Notes: generated by a model from the sequence alone, not told the origin. DNA of 64,000 nucleotides from Bacillus albus (GCF_001884185.1 NZ_MAOE01000130.1:22920-86919); one strand, 5' to 3'; shown: positions 7,966 to 16,757, counted from the stretch's first letter. Program-made: numbers and translations.

Positions 7966-8586
7966 TTAATATAAATTTTTAAAACGCGCTTCAATTTTAT
8001 CCGGCGTCATTACGCCACCACCAATAGCAATAATTTGATTATCCTTTTGTAAAAGTAAGGAAGGATAGCTATTAACACCAAGCTGTCGAACTTTATTGAA
8101 ATCATTTTGGACATCTATTATTGTTTCTTGAGCGTTTAAACGTTCTAATACTTGTTCAGGGTCCAAACCATGCTCGATTGCAATCTTGCGATATGTTTCT
8201 GGATCACTCAGACTTTGGCCCTCATAATAAAACGCTTTTTGCATAGCCGAAGTGAATTCTAATAAACGGTCTGGCGCTAATGAGCGTAAAGCTGAAAAGC
8301 CAATTGCAGCATCTTTCGAATTCATTTTAAAAGTCCCTTCCTCCACCAATTTTTGATATGAAGGACCAAATTCAGCACCTGTAAGTTGATTAATTCTTTT
8401 ATTTCCTTCTTCTATATATGAGAAGTTTTTCATTGGTAAATTATCTAAAAATAACCCTCCACATAAAACCGTTAATGGTACTTCAGTGTGGTTTTTGTAA
8501 AATCCTTTAATACTTTCTGAAAAACCATAGCACCATCCACAATATGCATCCCATACGTAAATAAGATTATCTTGTTTCGTCTCCAT
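7966..8586 (-). CDS. DsbA-family thiol oxidoreductase (FrnE-like)
   Basis: 206 residues, thioredoxin-fold protein of the DsbA/FrnE group. The active site CGWC lies in DAYCGWCYGF at about residues 15-18. The helical insertion spans roughly 60-150, and a cis-proline loop is recognisable as GVNSYPSLLL near 180. There is no signal peptide, so it is cytoplasmic, as for FrnE-type proteins. The ribosome site GGTAGGAG lies 8 bp before the ATG. It heads a row of minus-strand genes (MBL-fold, two NTF2-like). A strong operator-like cluster lies about 300 bp upstream, suggesting redox- or electrophile-responsive control. Confidence 0.85.
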   Translation of the reverse strand: METKQDNLIYVWDAYCGWCYGFSESIKGFYKNHTEVPLTVLCGGLFLDNLPMKNFSYIEEGNKRINQLTGAEFGPSYQKLVEEGTFKMNSKDAAIGFSALRSLAPDRLLEFTSAMQKAFYYEGQSLSDPETYRKIAIEHGLDPEQVLERLNAQETIIDVQNDFNKVRQLGVNSYPSLLLQKDNQIIAIGGGVMTPDKIEARFKNLY

Positions 8587-9016
8587 TTAAATCTCCTACC
8601 TTTTTTTTATTATCCAGCTCAACTAAATTTTTGGTTTATATAAGTACATATTTTTATACCTTGTTCTTTTTTAGATACCTTACTATATTTCCCCAAAACT
8701 AATATTTCCAAAGAAAGATCCACCAAGGTTTTTAATAAAAGATAACGTTGCACCTTATTGCCCCGTAACAGAAAATACTAAAGCTTGGAATATGCATTGA
8801 TTTGAATGTGTTAGTAACTTTCTACACCGGGTGGCAACGTATGGACCACCATCCTTAATTAAATATATAAATCATATTTTTAGCAGATATTAGTTGTAAC
8901 TAAATTGATTACATCTTTATGTAACTATTTTAGTTACAACTAATATAGAAGTCAATTCTTTTTTCCGAAAACATTAAATTTCTACATTATAACGAACTTT
9001 TGTGTTAACTTATAAC
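8587..9016. other. Long leader/intergenic region upstream of the DsbA-like gene
   Basis: 430 bp without a real gene. A plus-strand relic of about 32 codons (PPRFLIKDNVAPYCPVT...) ends at about 8802 and was not identified. The operator cluster at 8887-8946 is the main feature; the rest is AT-rich. Confidence 0.45.
8887..8946. promoter_or_regulatory. Clustered operator dyads, probable HxlR/MarR-type regulator site
   Basis: An 18-bp perfect inverted repeat (ATATTAGTTGTAACTAAA at 8887-8904 / TTTAGTTACAACTAATAT at 8929-8946) encloses a second dyad, TTACAT-CTTT-ATGTAA (8909-8924). The right arm overlaps a third perfect palindrome, TGTAACTA-TTT-TAGTTACA (8920-8938). Repeated TAGTTACA half-sites suggest cooperative binding of a dimeric winged-helix regulator. 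No regulator gene is adjacent. Confidence 0.6.
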
Positions 9017-9041
9017 AAAAAAAGAGGAGCCATCTCCTCTT
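9017..9041 (-). terminator. Terminator of the DUF4352 lipoprotein gene
   Basis: AAGAGGAG / CTCCTCTT hairpin with a T-run on the minus strand. Confidence 0.8.
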
Positions 9042-9053
9042 CATAAATAATCA

Positions 9054-9683
9054 CTATTTAATTTGTTCCTTATACTCACGGTTAACAACTACATACCATT
9101 TTCCTGTATCAAATTTTTCCTTATTAATCACGTAAACTTTATTTTGTCTCCTTACCTCCCCTGGTTTTAATTCCTTAGTAATACTAGAGGTCTCACCTTT
9201 TTCAACCTCATAACTACTAGCTGCCAACACATCACTTTGGTAAGCATTATCATTTTCATCCACTAAATCCACTGATGGTAAAACAGCTAATTTCATCGAT
9301 TCGTTTGTGATATTTTTCCCTTCTGCTTCTACAACAATAAAGACATGTCCATCTTCAGGTTTTTGGAATCCTATACTCTCTTTACCAACCTTATCTCTTT
9401 CTACAACTCTTTTTACAGTTACATCAAATTTAGGTGTATGAAAATCCTTGTTTACAGCATACTCTTTTTCTTTTATTTTTGATTTCTCTTTTGTTTGTTC
9501 TGTATTTTTCTGCTTTGTATTTTCTTTCGTTTTCGCCTCATCAGTTGTTTGCACTTTCTTTTCTTCTTGTTTAGAATTGGTTTCTTTAGATTCTGAAGAA
9601 GTTTTGTCGGATGTATTGCCACAACCAGATAAATTGAATACTAAAGCGCCACCTAAAATACATGTAGTAAATTTTTTCAACAT
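9054..9683 (-). CDS. Lipoprotein with DUF4352 domain
   Basis: 209 residues. Lipobox LSGC places the lipidated Cys at about residue 21, and GNTSDKTS follows. Residues 25-75 form a low-complexity Lys/Glu/Thr/Ser linker. Residues 75-205 form a DUF4352-type immunoglobulin-like domain: FDVTVKRVVERDKVGK, HVFIVVEAEGKNITNE, PSVDLVDENDNAYQSD, KELKPGEVRRQNKVYVI. Such proteins are exported and anchored on the outer face of the membrane; their role in Bacillus is poorly known. It is monocistronic, with its own terminator. Confidence 0.8.
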   Translation of the reverse strand: MLKKFTTCILGGALVFNLSGCGNTSDKTSSESKETNSKQEEKKVQTTDEAKTKENTKQKNTEQTKEKSKIKEKEYAVNKDFHTPKFDVTVKRVVERDKVGKESIGFQKPEDGHVFIVVEAEGKNITNESMKLAVLPSVDLVDENDNAYQSDVLAASSYEVEKGETSSITKELKPGEVRRQNKVYVINKEKFDTGKWYVVVNREYKEQIK

Positions 9684-9904
9684 CTTTTTTTATCCCCCAA
9701 TAACACAATATGTAAATTTCTTACTTATCATAGCAAAAAATATGATCTTAAATTGTTGCATCTTGTCGAATGATTAAGAATAATCAAGTTACTCCACGTC
9801 CTCTTTTATTATAAAGGTAAATATAACGTCTATATTGGGGTAGCACCAACATAGACTTATACGTTCTATAAAACCTGCTATAATAGGTTTTTACACCCTT
9901 AGTG

Positions 9905-10843
9905 TACAATTTTTCACTTTCGGTAATGTGCCCCCTATTTGAAGGGTAATTGAAATATTAAGACCAACTGATAGAGGTGTTTGTGTGGAATTATTTGAGT
10001 ATTATAAAAAAAAGGGGAAGTTTAAGTGTTTAATTGGAACTGGGCTTTTTCTTTATGGATCAATTGGTATGTATAATACTTGGGGTAATATTAATTGGGG
10101 ACCAGTAATCTTAATTATTATAGCTTCTCTTGTATTTTTTAGTATTGGATTTTGGCAATTAAGAAAAGGAAATTTACTAGAAAAAAATATAGTTAAAAAT
10201 GATTTAACATTTTGGGATATTGATACTTATGTTTTGTTAGAATTACCCGGCAATAATAAACATTTAGGTTTATATACTCCTGATGGAAGATATGTAGCAG
10301 GAACAAAGATGATTTCTTCAACATTACCTATTTTAAAAAATAAAGAAGTTTTTGGATTAGAAGCAAGTGATGGAGAAATTCTTGCATATTTTCAAAGTGA
10401 AGTTGAAAATTATGATTGGGCTATTTATGATTCGAATTATAATTGTGTAGGTATGTTTAAAGAAAATATGATACAAGGATTTGGAATGGTACGTGGTTCT
10501 TTGATGAATGAAAAAGAGATAAAAATTTCTGAGATAGAAGTGGAATTTGATTTTTTCGAAACGTCTTTTCATACAATGGATGATCGTATATTAATAAACT
10601 GCAAGAGGGGATATATGCCTTTAGAATGGAGTGAAAGATTTGGCTTAAATGTACCGATTATTAAATTAGGTAATAATATTTCTAATGCTGAAAAAATATT
10701 TGGTTTAGGTATTCTTCTTTATATTTTAGAAACAATTAAAGTAAGAAAAAGTAGGATTTTTAATGATTAGAATTAAATATTTATATTATAAAATTTATTA
10801 AATCTTTTATTAGAGATTACATCGCCGAAAGTGAAATATTGTA
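9905..10843. repeat. Inverted repeat bracketing a single gene (possible mobile cassette)
   Basis: TACAATTTTTCACTTTCGG (9905-9923) is the reverse complement, with one mismatch, of CCGAAAGTGAAATATTGTA (10825-10843). ATGT and its complement continue the similarity two bases further in. The repeats enclose one gene and no transposase. No target duplication was recognised. Confidence 0.5.
9985..10770 (+). CDS. Membrane protein of unknown function with scramblase-like cytosolic domain
   Basis: 261 residues, GTG start with GAGGTG 5 bp upstream. Two transmembrane helices lie at about 14-33 (CLIGTGLFLYGSIGMY) and 39-59. They are followed by a soluble domain of alternating strands (GLYTPDGRYVAGTKM, GEILAYFQSEV, WAIYDSNYNCVGMFKENMI) whose rhythm resembles LURP-one/scramblase-like beta-barrels. 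That resemblance is weak. A third hydrophobic stretch lies near 235-250. The gene lies alone on the plus strand between inverted repeats and is very AT-rich, suggesting acquisition. Confidence 0.55.
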   Translation: MELFEYYKKKGKFKCLIGTGLFLYGSIGMYNTWGNINWGPVILIIIASLVFFSIGFWQLRKGNLLEKNIVKNDLTFWDIDTYVLLELPGNNKHLGLYTPDGRYVAGTKMISSTLPILKNKEVFGLEASDGEILAYFQSEVENYDWAIYDSNYNCVGMFKENMIQGFGMVRGSLMNEKEIKISEIEVEFDFFETSFHTMDDRILINCKRGYMPLEWSERFGLNVPIIKLGNNISNAEKIFGLGILLYILETIKVRKSRIFND

Positions 10844-10916
10844 TATTTTAGAATTACTTTACGTTTACTTCTTAAAATTGATGAGCATTTGTTATGCCAG
10901 AACCAACTGGAAATGG

Positions 10917-10953
10917 AAACGGCAAGCGAGTATGCTCCGCTTGCCGTTTTTTC
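10917..10953. terminator. Terminator after the membrane gene
   Basis: AAACGGCAAGCG / CGCTTGCCGTTT with a 9-base loop and T-run on the plus strand. It may also serve the minus-strand unit converging from the right. Confidence 0.75.
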
Positions 10954-11224
10954 ATAGCTTCGTATGTATTTGAATTTCTTTCGCTTTCTCTTCTTCACCC
11001 TTCACGCGTACAATTAAATCATATGATCCGGGTTTTGGCGCTTCAAAAGAAAGCAAACCTTCTTTTTGAGAAGTGACTTCTTCTTCATAAATGACCTTAT
11101 CATCTTTTGTGACTTGCAATAAAATCGTACCTTCTTCAACTGCTGCCTCATAAGGAATTTCCATATTTCCTTTTTCAGCTTTAAGCGTTTGTAAATCGTA
11201 ATACCCCTGCAAAGAAAAAAGCAC
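10952..11224 (-). pseudogene. Beta-rich C-terminal fragment downstream of the opp operon
   Basis: About 90 codons, open from a GTG at 11224 that lies inside the oppF terminator hairpin, so that start is doubtful. The sequence has strand-like alternation (TILLQVTKDDKVIYEEEV, PGSYDLIVRVKG) like an Ig/fibronectin-type domain. It is probably the tail of a truncated gene. Function and family unknown. Confidence 0.4.
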
Positions 11225-11242
11225 CAGGTCCCCCCTAGTGCT
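11214..11242 (-). terminator. opp operon terminator
   Basis: Minus-strand AGCACTAGG / CCTGGTGCT hairpin with loop GGGGA and a T-run, 7 bp after the oppF stop. Confidence 0.85.
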
Positions 11243-11248
11243 CTCCCT

Positions 11249-12220
11249 CTAAAACAAATGACAAGCCACCTCATGCCCCTTCGCAATCTCTACCATCTTC
11301 GGTACTTCCTGTGCGCATTTTTCAGTGGCGAATTTGCAGCGTGTTCTGAATTTGCAGCCGGATGGTGAGTTGAGTGTGCTTGGTACTTCTCCCTCTAGAA
11401 TGATCCGATTTCCCCCTGTTTTTGTTGGATCTGGTTCTGGCATGGATGAGAGTAGTGCTTGTGTGTATGGATGTGCCGGTTTTGTGTATAGGTCTTCGCT
11501 GTCGGCAATTTCTACTATATTTCCTAAGTACATGACTCCGATTCGGTCTGATATGTGTCTTACCATGGATAGGTCATGTGCGATGAATAAGTATGTGACG
11601 CCTGTTTCTTCTTGGATGTCTTGCAGCATGTTTACGACTTGTGCTTGGACTGAGACATCTAGTGCTGAGATTGGTTCGTCGCATAGAATGAAATCTGGTT
11701 TTACAGATAGTGCGCGCGCGATGCTGATGCGCTGGCGCTGACCTCCGCTAAATTCGTGCGGGTAGCGGTATAAGTGTTCTTCTTTTAAACCTACCTTTTT
11801 TAGTAGGTCTAAAATGATTTCTTTTTGTTCTTCTTTTTCATAAGATCCATGAATATTCATTGGTTCGCTAATAATTTGGAATACGTTCATCGACGGGTTT
11901 AATGATGCGTATGGATCTTGGAAAATGATTTGCATTCGTTTTCTATATTCTTTTAGTTCACTTTCCTTTAAACTTGCGATGTCTGTGCCGTCGAATAAAA
12001 CGTTACCTGAAGTGACATCGTGTAAACGAATAATGCTTCTTCCTGTCGTTGATTTTCCGCAGCCAGATTCGCCTACTAATCCGAATGTTTCACCCTTTTT
12101 AATTGTGAAGCTTAAGTCGTCGACTGCTTTTAATTGCTCCGTTTTTCTGCCGAATAGTCCTTTTTTAATAGGAAAGTATTTTTTTAAGTTCCGAACTTCA
12201 ATTAAGTTTTCTTCATGCAT
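11249..12220 (-). CDS. oppF: Oligopeptide ABC transporter ATP-binding protein OppF-like
   Basis: 323 residues. ATPase subunit of an oligopeptide/dipeptide importer at the inner membrane face. Walker A GESGCGKS (about 54-61), signature FSGGQRQR, Walker B FILCDEPISALD, H-loop IAHDLS, and the C-terminal oligopeptide-transporter extension with four cysteines (CKFRTRCKFATEKC) typical of OppF/DppF. The start chosen is ATG at 12220 (AGGTG 6 bp upstream), which overlaps the end of oppD by 8 bp and implies translational coupling. Last gene of the A-B-C-D-F operon. Confidence 0.93.
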   Translation of the reverse strand: MHEENLIEVRNLKKYFPIKKGLFGRKTEQLKAVDDLSFTIKKGETFGLVGESGCGKSTTGRSIIRLHDVTSGNVLFDGTDIASLKESELKEYRKRMQIIFQDPYASLNPSMNVFQIISEPMNIHGSYEKEEQKEIILDLLKKVGLKEEHLYRYPHEFSGGQRQRISIARALSVKPDFILCDEPISALDVSVQAQVVNMLQDIQEETGVTYLFIAHDLSMVRHISDRIGVMYLGNIVEIADSEDLYTKPAHPYTQALLSSMPEPDPTKTGGNRIILEGEVPSTLNSPSGCKFRTRCKFATEKCAQEVPKMVEIAKGHEVACHLF

Positions 12221-13205
12221 GTGATTCACCTACTGTCTTATCGTTTAACCAGCACATGGAACGTCTTTCGTTTCCGATTTCAAAATATGGCGGACGTTCT
12301 TTTTCACAAATGTCCATCGCATGCGGGCAACGCTCTGCGAATGGGCAACCTTGTGGCGGGTTTAATAAGTTTGGCGTTACACCTTGAATTGGCGCGAGTC
12401 TTTCTTTTACGCCGTTCGATATTTTCGGCAGAGAGTTTAATAACCCTTTCGTATATGGATGATTCGGCGATTGGAAAATATCAAGTACAGGTCCTTCTTC
12501 CATAATAAGCCCGCCATACATAACGATAACGCGTGTACAGTTTTGCGCGACTATTCCTAAGTCATGCGTAATAAGAAGCAACGCCATGTTCGTTTCGTTT
12601 TTTAAGTTTTTCATTAAATCTAGTATTTGTGCTTGTATCGTTACATCAAGTGCTGTTGTCGGTTCGTCCGCAATGAGAAGGTCTGGGTTACAAGACATCG
12701 CCATTGCGATCATAACTCGCTGCTTCATACCGCCGCTTAGTTCATGCGGATATTGTTTTACCCTTTCTTCTGGTGAAGAAAGACCGACTTGTTTTAACAA
12801 GTTGACCGCGATCTGCTCTGCTTCTTTCTTTTTCACTTTTTGATGCCGTATAATTACTTCCGTCATTTGCTTTCCAATTTTCACGACTGGATTTAGGGCA
12901 GACATTGGATCTTGGGATATAAGTGAAATTTGATTTCCTCTAATAGAACGTAATTCTTTTTCAGATTTAGAAAGGATATTTTCATTATGAAAAAGGATTT
13001 CCCCTTCTTTCACTTTCCCTGGTGATGTAACGAGAGACATAACAGACTTCGCCATCACACTCTTTCCGCTTCCAGATTCCCCAACGATACCAACTACTTC
13101 TCCTTTATTTAAACGAAATGTAACGCCGCGAACTGCTTCTACTTCTCCGCTTTCTATGAAAAAAGAAGTCTTTAAATTATTCACTTCTAATAGTTTTTCA
13201 GACAT
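12213..13205 (-). CDS. oppD: Oligopeptide ABC transporter ATP-binding protein OppD-like
   Basis: 330 residues. Walker A GESGSGKS, signature LSGGMKQR, Walker B LLIADEPTTALD, ITHDLG switch, and the C-terminal extension with CPFAERCPHAMDIC. OppD and OppF form the heterodimeric motor. The start at 13205 (MSEKLLEVNNL) has GGAG 8 bp upstream; an in-frame ATG 18 bp earlier lies before that ribosome site. Confidence 0.93.
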   Translation of the reverse strand: MSEKLLEVNNLKTSFFIESGEVEAVRGVTFRLNKGEVVGIVGESGSGKSVMAKSVMSLVTSPGKVKEGEILFHNENILSKSEKELRSIRGNQISLISQDPMSALNPVVKIGKQMTEVIIRHQKVKKKEAEQIAVNLLKQVGLSSPEERVKQYPHELSGGMKQRVMIAMAMSCNPDLLIADEPTTALDVTIQAQILDLMKNLKNETNMALLLITHDLGIVAQNCTRVIVMYGGLIMEEGPVLDIFQSPNHPYTKGLLNSLPKISNGVKERLAPIQGVTPNLLNPPQGCPFAERCPHAMDICEKERPPYFEIGNERRSMCWLNDKTVGESHA

Positions 13206-13231
13206 GCTTCTCACTCCTTTCACATAACACT

Positions 13232-14083
13232 TTAGTTTTCATTTCCAGCTCCTTTTGGCGCGAAAGCTTTCTTCAATGCTTCACCAATTACGTTAAAACT
13301 AAGTACCGTTAAAAGGATAAGGAATCCTGGGAAGAGCGTTAAATACCAAGCTTCGCCAATATATCCTTGCGCATTGTTTAGCATGCTGCCCCAAGAAGAA
13401 TCTGGTTCTCTAATACCTAATCCTAAGAAGCTAAGTGATGATTCCATTAAAATCGATGTCGCAATTGTTAATGTCGCAGCGATAATAATGGTTGATAAAA
13501 TGTTAGGAATGATATGTCTTACAATAATTGTTAGTGATTTTTGTCCTGATACTTTTGCATATAAAACGTACTCACGCTCTTTTACCGATAACGTTTCTGC
13601 CCTTACAATACGAGCAGTGTCCATCCATGTTAGTAATCCAATAATAAGAACTAACGTCGTAATTCCTGGTTTTAAATAAGCATTTAATAACAGCATTAAG
13701 AAGAATGATGGAATTGACATAAGTACTTCCACAATTCGCATTAAGAAGTTGTCTAACTTTCCGCCATAATATCCACTAATTGTTCCAACTGCGGTTCCGA
13801 TTGTAATAGATACAACCATTGCAAGAAAACCAACCGCAAGCGAAACGCGTCCGCCATATAATGCCCTCGTTAAGTAATCCCTTCCGTAATCATCCGTGCC
13901 GAAAGGATGACTCATACTCGGTTCTTGTAAACGATCTGGAATCGACATTTTGCTAGGATCGTATGGCGATACGAATGCAAAAATGGATGCGATCGTTAAA
14001 ACCGCAAGTATAATAACTCCCATTAGTACAAACTTATTTTTCGTAAAACTACTTTTTATCGTTTGAAATCTCCTATTATTCAT
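13232..14083 (-). CDS. oppC: Oligopeptide ABC transporter permease OppC-like
   Basis: 283 residues, six predicted helices, with the OppC-type N-terminal region and the motif HPFGTDDYGRDYLTRALYGGRVSL. The cytoplasmic coupling loop reads VREREYVLYAKVSGQKS-like followed by RHIIPN (EAA motif). It pairs with OppB. It ends 26 bp before the oppD start and follows oppB by 6 bp. Confidence 0.92.
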   Translation of the reverse strand: MNNRRFQTIKSSFTKNKFVLMGVIILAVLTIASIFAFVSPYDPSKMSIPDRLQEPSMSHPFGTDDYGRDYLTRALYGGRVSLAVGFLAMVVSITIGTAVGTISGYYGGKLDNFLMRIVEVLMSIPSFFLMLLLNAYLKPGITTLVLIIGLLTWMDTARIVRAETLSVKEREYVLYAKVSGQKSLTIIVRHIIPNILSTIIIAATLTIATSILMESSLSFLGLGIREPDSSWGSMLNNAQGYIGEAWYLTLFPGFLILLTVLSFNVIGEALKKAFAPKGAGNEN

Positions 14084-14089
14084 TCCAAA

Positions 14090-15040
14090 TCACCCCCTCA
14101 TTCGAATGCGCGGATCTACTACGCCATATAAAATATCAGCAATTAAGTTACCGAGAATTAACATGAATGATGATAATAATGTAATTGCCATGATAATCGG
14201 ATAATCAAATCTAAAAATAGCATTTACCCCGAGCGAACCAAGTCCCGGCCATGAGAATACTGTTTCCGTAATAAACGCCCCGCCTACTAAACTTGGAATA
14301 GATAATCCGAAAATTGTAATGATCGGTATTAATACGTTTCGAAGTACGTGATTAAATAAAACGGATTTCTTTGAAGCACCGTACGCATATTGAATTTGTA
14401 CGTAATCTTCCTCTAATTGCTGAATTGTACTTGAGCGAATATATCTCATATAAACAGAGACGTTTTGGAACGCTAATACCATACAAGGTAAAATGCCGTG
14501 CTGGACAATATCCCAGACGGAATCTTGACCGACTGTGCGCATACCCATGCTCGGAAGAAGGTTCAACTTTAAAGAGAATAAGTAAATTAATAGTAAAGCG
14601 AACCAAAAGACTGGCATTGAAATTCCCACATAAGAGATAAAGTTCACAATGCGATCAAAGATAGAATTCTTTTTCACACCTGTAAGTAGTCCAAGCGGGA
14701 TTGCGATTACAAATGAGACGAGTAAAGACGATCCCATTAAGCCGATTGTCGCAGGTAACCTTTCTACAATAAGATCTAAAACAGGACGATGGTTTTGAAG
14801 TGAATAACCAAAGTTCCCTGTTACAATATTTTTTAACCATAAAATATACTGCATATAAATTGGTTGATCTAACCCTAAACTTGTGCGAATACGCTCAACA
14901 TCAATTGGGCTCATATTCGGCGTGACAAAGTTTCTAACAGGATCACCCGGTGCTAGTTTTATTAATAGAAAAGAAATAATAGAAATAACAAATAAAAGCG
15001 GAATTGCATTTAAAAGCCTCTTCCCAATTACTTTATACAC
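14090..15040 (-). CDS. oppB: Oligopeptide ABC transporter permease OppB-like
   Basis: 316 residues, six helices. N-terminus KRLLNAIPLLFVISIISFLLIKLAPGDP, then LGLDQPIYMQY, and the coupling loop YVQIQYAYGASKK...HVLRNVLIPI (EAA motif), all typical of DppB/OppB permeases. Forms the channel with OppC. It lies 59 bp downstream of oppA, with a hairpin in that gap. Confidence 0.92.
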   Translation of the reverse strand: MYKVIGKRLLNAIPLLFVISIISFLLIKLAPGDPVRNFVTPNMSPIDVERIRTSLGLDQPIYMQYILWLKNIVTGNFGYSLQNHRPVLDLIVERLPATIGLMGSSLLVSFVIAIPLGLLTGVKKNSIFDRIVNFISYVGISMPVFWFALLLIYLFSLKLNLLPSMGMRTVGQDSVWDIVQHGILPCMVLAFQNVSVYMRYIRSSTIQQLEEDYVQIQYAYGASKKSVLFNHVLRNVLIPIITIFGLSIPSLVGGAFITETVFSWPGLGSLGVNAIFRFDYPIIMAITLLSSFMLILGNLIADILYGVVDPRIRMRG

Positions 15041-15060
15041 AAACTTCCCCCCTCAAGATA

Positions 15061-15088
15061 AAGAAGCTGATTTCCACCAGCTTCTTTA
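15061..15088 (-). promoter_or_regulatory. Intercistronic hairpin between oppA and oppB
   Basis: Perfect 10-bp arms (AAAGAAGCTG / CAGCTTCTTT) with an 8-base loop and no long T-run. Placed to protect oppA mRNA or partly stop transcription, so that binding protein exceeds permease. Confidence 0.6.
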
Positions 15089-15099
15089 CTGTTTGTTTC

Positions 15100-16686
15100 T
15101 TATTTCACTTCATAAATCTTAGATAGATCTTCAAACATTGTAACTGGAATTGCTTTTGCTTCTTTCAATCCATCAAACTTTTTATCTACTGCAATAACTG
15201 CTTTCGGATATGCAATTGGTAGATAAGGTAAGTCTTCTCTCGCTGTCTCTTGAATTTTATGGTATAGTTCTGCGCGTTTCGTTTTATCTGTTTCAACTGC
15301 AGCTTCTTCCCATAACTTATCGAAATCAGCGTTTTTATAGCGTGCATAATTGTATTCAGCATTACTTAAGAATAAGCTCTTATATGAATCTGGCTCAGGT
15401 CCCATTATGTAACCACCGAATGTAATATCATATTCTTTATTCTCTTTATCTAAGCCTTTTTCACTTGCTGCACTAGCATCTAATGCATTCAGTTCAACTT
15501 GTAAGCCAACTTCTTGTAATTTTTGTTGTGTATAAAGCGCTAAGCTTTCCATAATTTTATTATTCGTTACATACATAACGCGTACTTTTTCTTTATCTTT
15601 CACGCCAGCTTTCGCTAATAAATCTTTCGCTTCTTTCTTATCATACTTATAATCTTTAATGTCTTTTGCATAATACATAGCGTCTGGCGTTAAGATTGAA
15701 TTTGCTGGTTCTGCAAATTGACTCGAAACGAATGCAGAGTTAATCATTTCTTTTTTATCTAACGCATGCGCGATTGCTTGGCGCACTTCTTTTTTCTTCA
15801 TTAGATCTGTATTTTGGTTATAAGATAAGTAGAATAATCTACCTTCTGGGAATGTCACCATTGAGAAGTTCCCAGTGCTATCTAATTTCTTAAAGTCTTG
15901 CGGCTCAATCATCTTCATGTTGATTTGACCATTTTGTAGTGAAACATTTGCTGTATTACGGTCTTTTACAACGCGATATACGATAGAGTCTAATTTCGCT
16001 TTACCACCTACATAATCATCGAATCGATCTAATGCAACGTACTCATCTGATTTATATTCTTTAAACTTAAATGGACCTGATCCTACAGGCTGTAAGTTTT
16101 TCTTACTCTTCGCTAAATCTGCTTCCCCTTCAAATACATGTTTCGGAATTGGGAAGAAATCATTCATCACACCTTCAAAAGATGCACTTACTTGTGGTAA
16201 CACGAATTGAGTCGTTAGCTCATCCACTTTTTTCACCTCAAGTGGTTTTCCTTTAAAGATAAAGTTTTCACGGCTTGAACTATTTTGCTTCTCATCTAAA
16301 ATGGATTGGAATGTAAATGCAATATCGTCTGATGTAATTTTCTTACCGTCATGCCATTTCAAATTATCCTTTAGTTTTAAAGTCCATGTTAATTGATCCT
16401 CTGAAGGCGTAAAGCTCTCAGCAAGAACAAACTTTTTCTTACCGTCTTCCATATGATACAGCGGTGCATATAAAGCTTGCTGCACAGTTAACGACACACG
16501 ATCATTCGCATAAAGCGGATTCATCGTATCCGGGTTATCGCTAACACCAATCGTTAACGCTCCTCCATCTTTCGGAGTCCCTGATTTACTAGTTCCTGCT
16601 TGCTTCGAATCTTTTTCCCCTGAACAAGCAGCTAATGCAATAAATAATAGTAGGACAAATGGTAATACAAACAACTTCTTCTTCAT
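15100..16686 (-). CDS. oppA: Oligopeptide-binding lipoprotein OppA-like
   Basis: 528 residues, solute-binding protein family 5. Lipoprotein signal peptide with lipobox LAAC (Cys about residue 21), then a Lys/Ser linker. Family features include GVSDNPDTMNPLYANDR, LKWHDGKKITSDDIAFTF, GSGPFKFKEY and VRQAIAHALDKKEMI. It captures peptides outside the membrane and delivers them to OppBC. First gene of the operon. AGAGGGG lies about 9 bp before the start, and a long leader hairpin lies just upstream. Peptide specificity (oligopeptide, murein peptide or signal peptide) cannot be read from the sequence. Confidence 0.92.
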   Translation of the reverse strand: MKKKLFVLPFVLLLFIALAACSGEKDSKQAGTSKSGTPKDGGALTIGVSDNPDTMNPLYANDRVSLTVQQALYAPLYHMEDGKKKFVLAESFTPSEDQLTWTLKLKDNLKWHDGKKITSDDIAFTFQSILDEKQNSSSRENFIFKGKPLEVKKVDELTTQFVLPQVSASFEGVMNDFFPIPKHVFEGEADLAKSKKNLQPVGSGPFKFKEYKSDEYVALDRFDDYVGGKAKLDSIVYRVVKDRNTANVSLQNGQINMKMIEPQDFKKLDSTGNFSMVTFPEGRLFYLSYNQNTDLMKKKEVRQAIAHALDKKEMINSAFVSSQFAEPANSILTPDAMYYAKDIKDYKYDKKEAKDLLAKAGVKDKEKVRVMYVTNNKIMESLALYTQQKLQEVGLQVELNALDASAASEKGLDKENKEYDITFGGYIMGPEPDSYKSLFLSNAEYNYARYKNADFDKLWEEAAVETDKTKRAELYHKIQETAREDLPYLPIAYPKAVIAVDKKFDGLKEAKAIPVTMFEDLSKIYEVK

Positions 16687-16709
16687 ATTTCGACCCCTCT
16701 CGACTATTT

Positions 16710-16757
16710 AAACCTATAAGAAAACTCGGGATTAATACCGAGTTTTCTTATAGGTTT
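16710..16757 (-). promoter_or_regulatory. 20-bp perfect stem in the oppA leader
   Basis: AAACCTATAAGAAAACTCGG (16710-16729) and its exact complement (16738-16757), 8-base loop, ending about 24 nt before the oppA start. The minus-strand continuation (AAATAG) has no T-run, so it is not a standard terminator. Confidence 0.65.

Noticed and set aside
8719-8802. Short plus-strand open stretch reading PPRFLIKDNVAPYCPVTENT
   Set aside because: Too short, no start signal, family not recognised; noted only as a relic.
9448-9777. Open plus-strand frame opposite the DUF4352 lipoprotein
   Set aside because: Shadow of the lipoprotein gene; Phe/Ser/Val-rich product, no ribosome site.
10862-10890. IS231-like end (ATGCTCATCAATTTTAAG on the minus strand)
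   Set aside because: Only one short match, no partner end and no transposase; could be chance.
11014-11286. Open minus-strand frame overlapping oppF end
   Set aside because: It crosses the opp terminator hairpin, and its Arg/Lys/Cys-rich composition is not protein-like.
16710-16757. T-box or other riboswitch before oppA
   Set aside because: Only a single long stem; no specifier loop, T-box sequence or known aptamer core seen.
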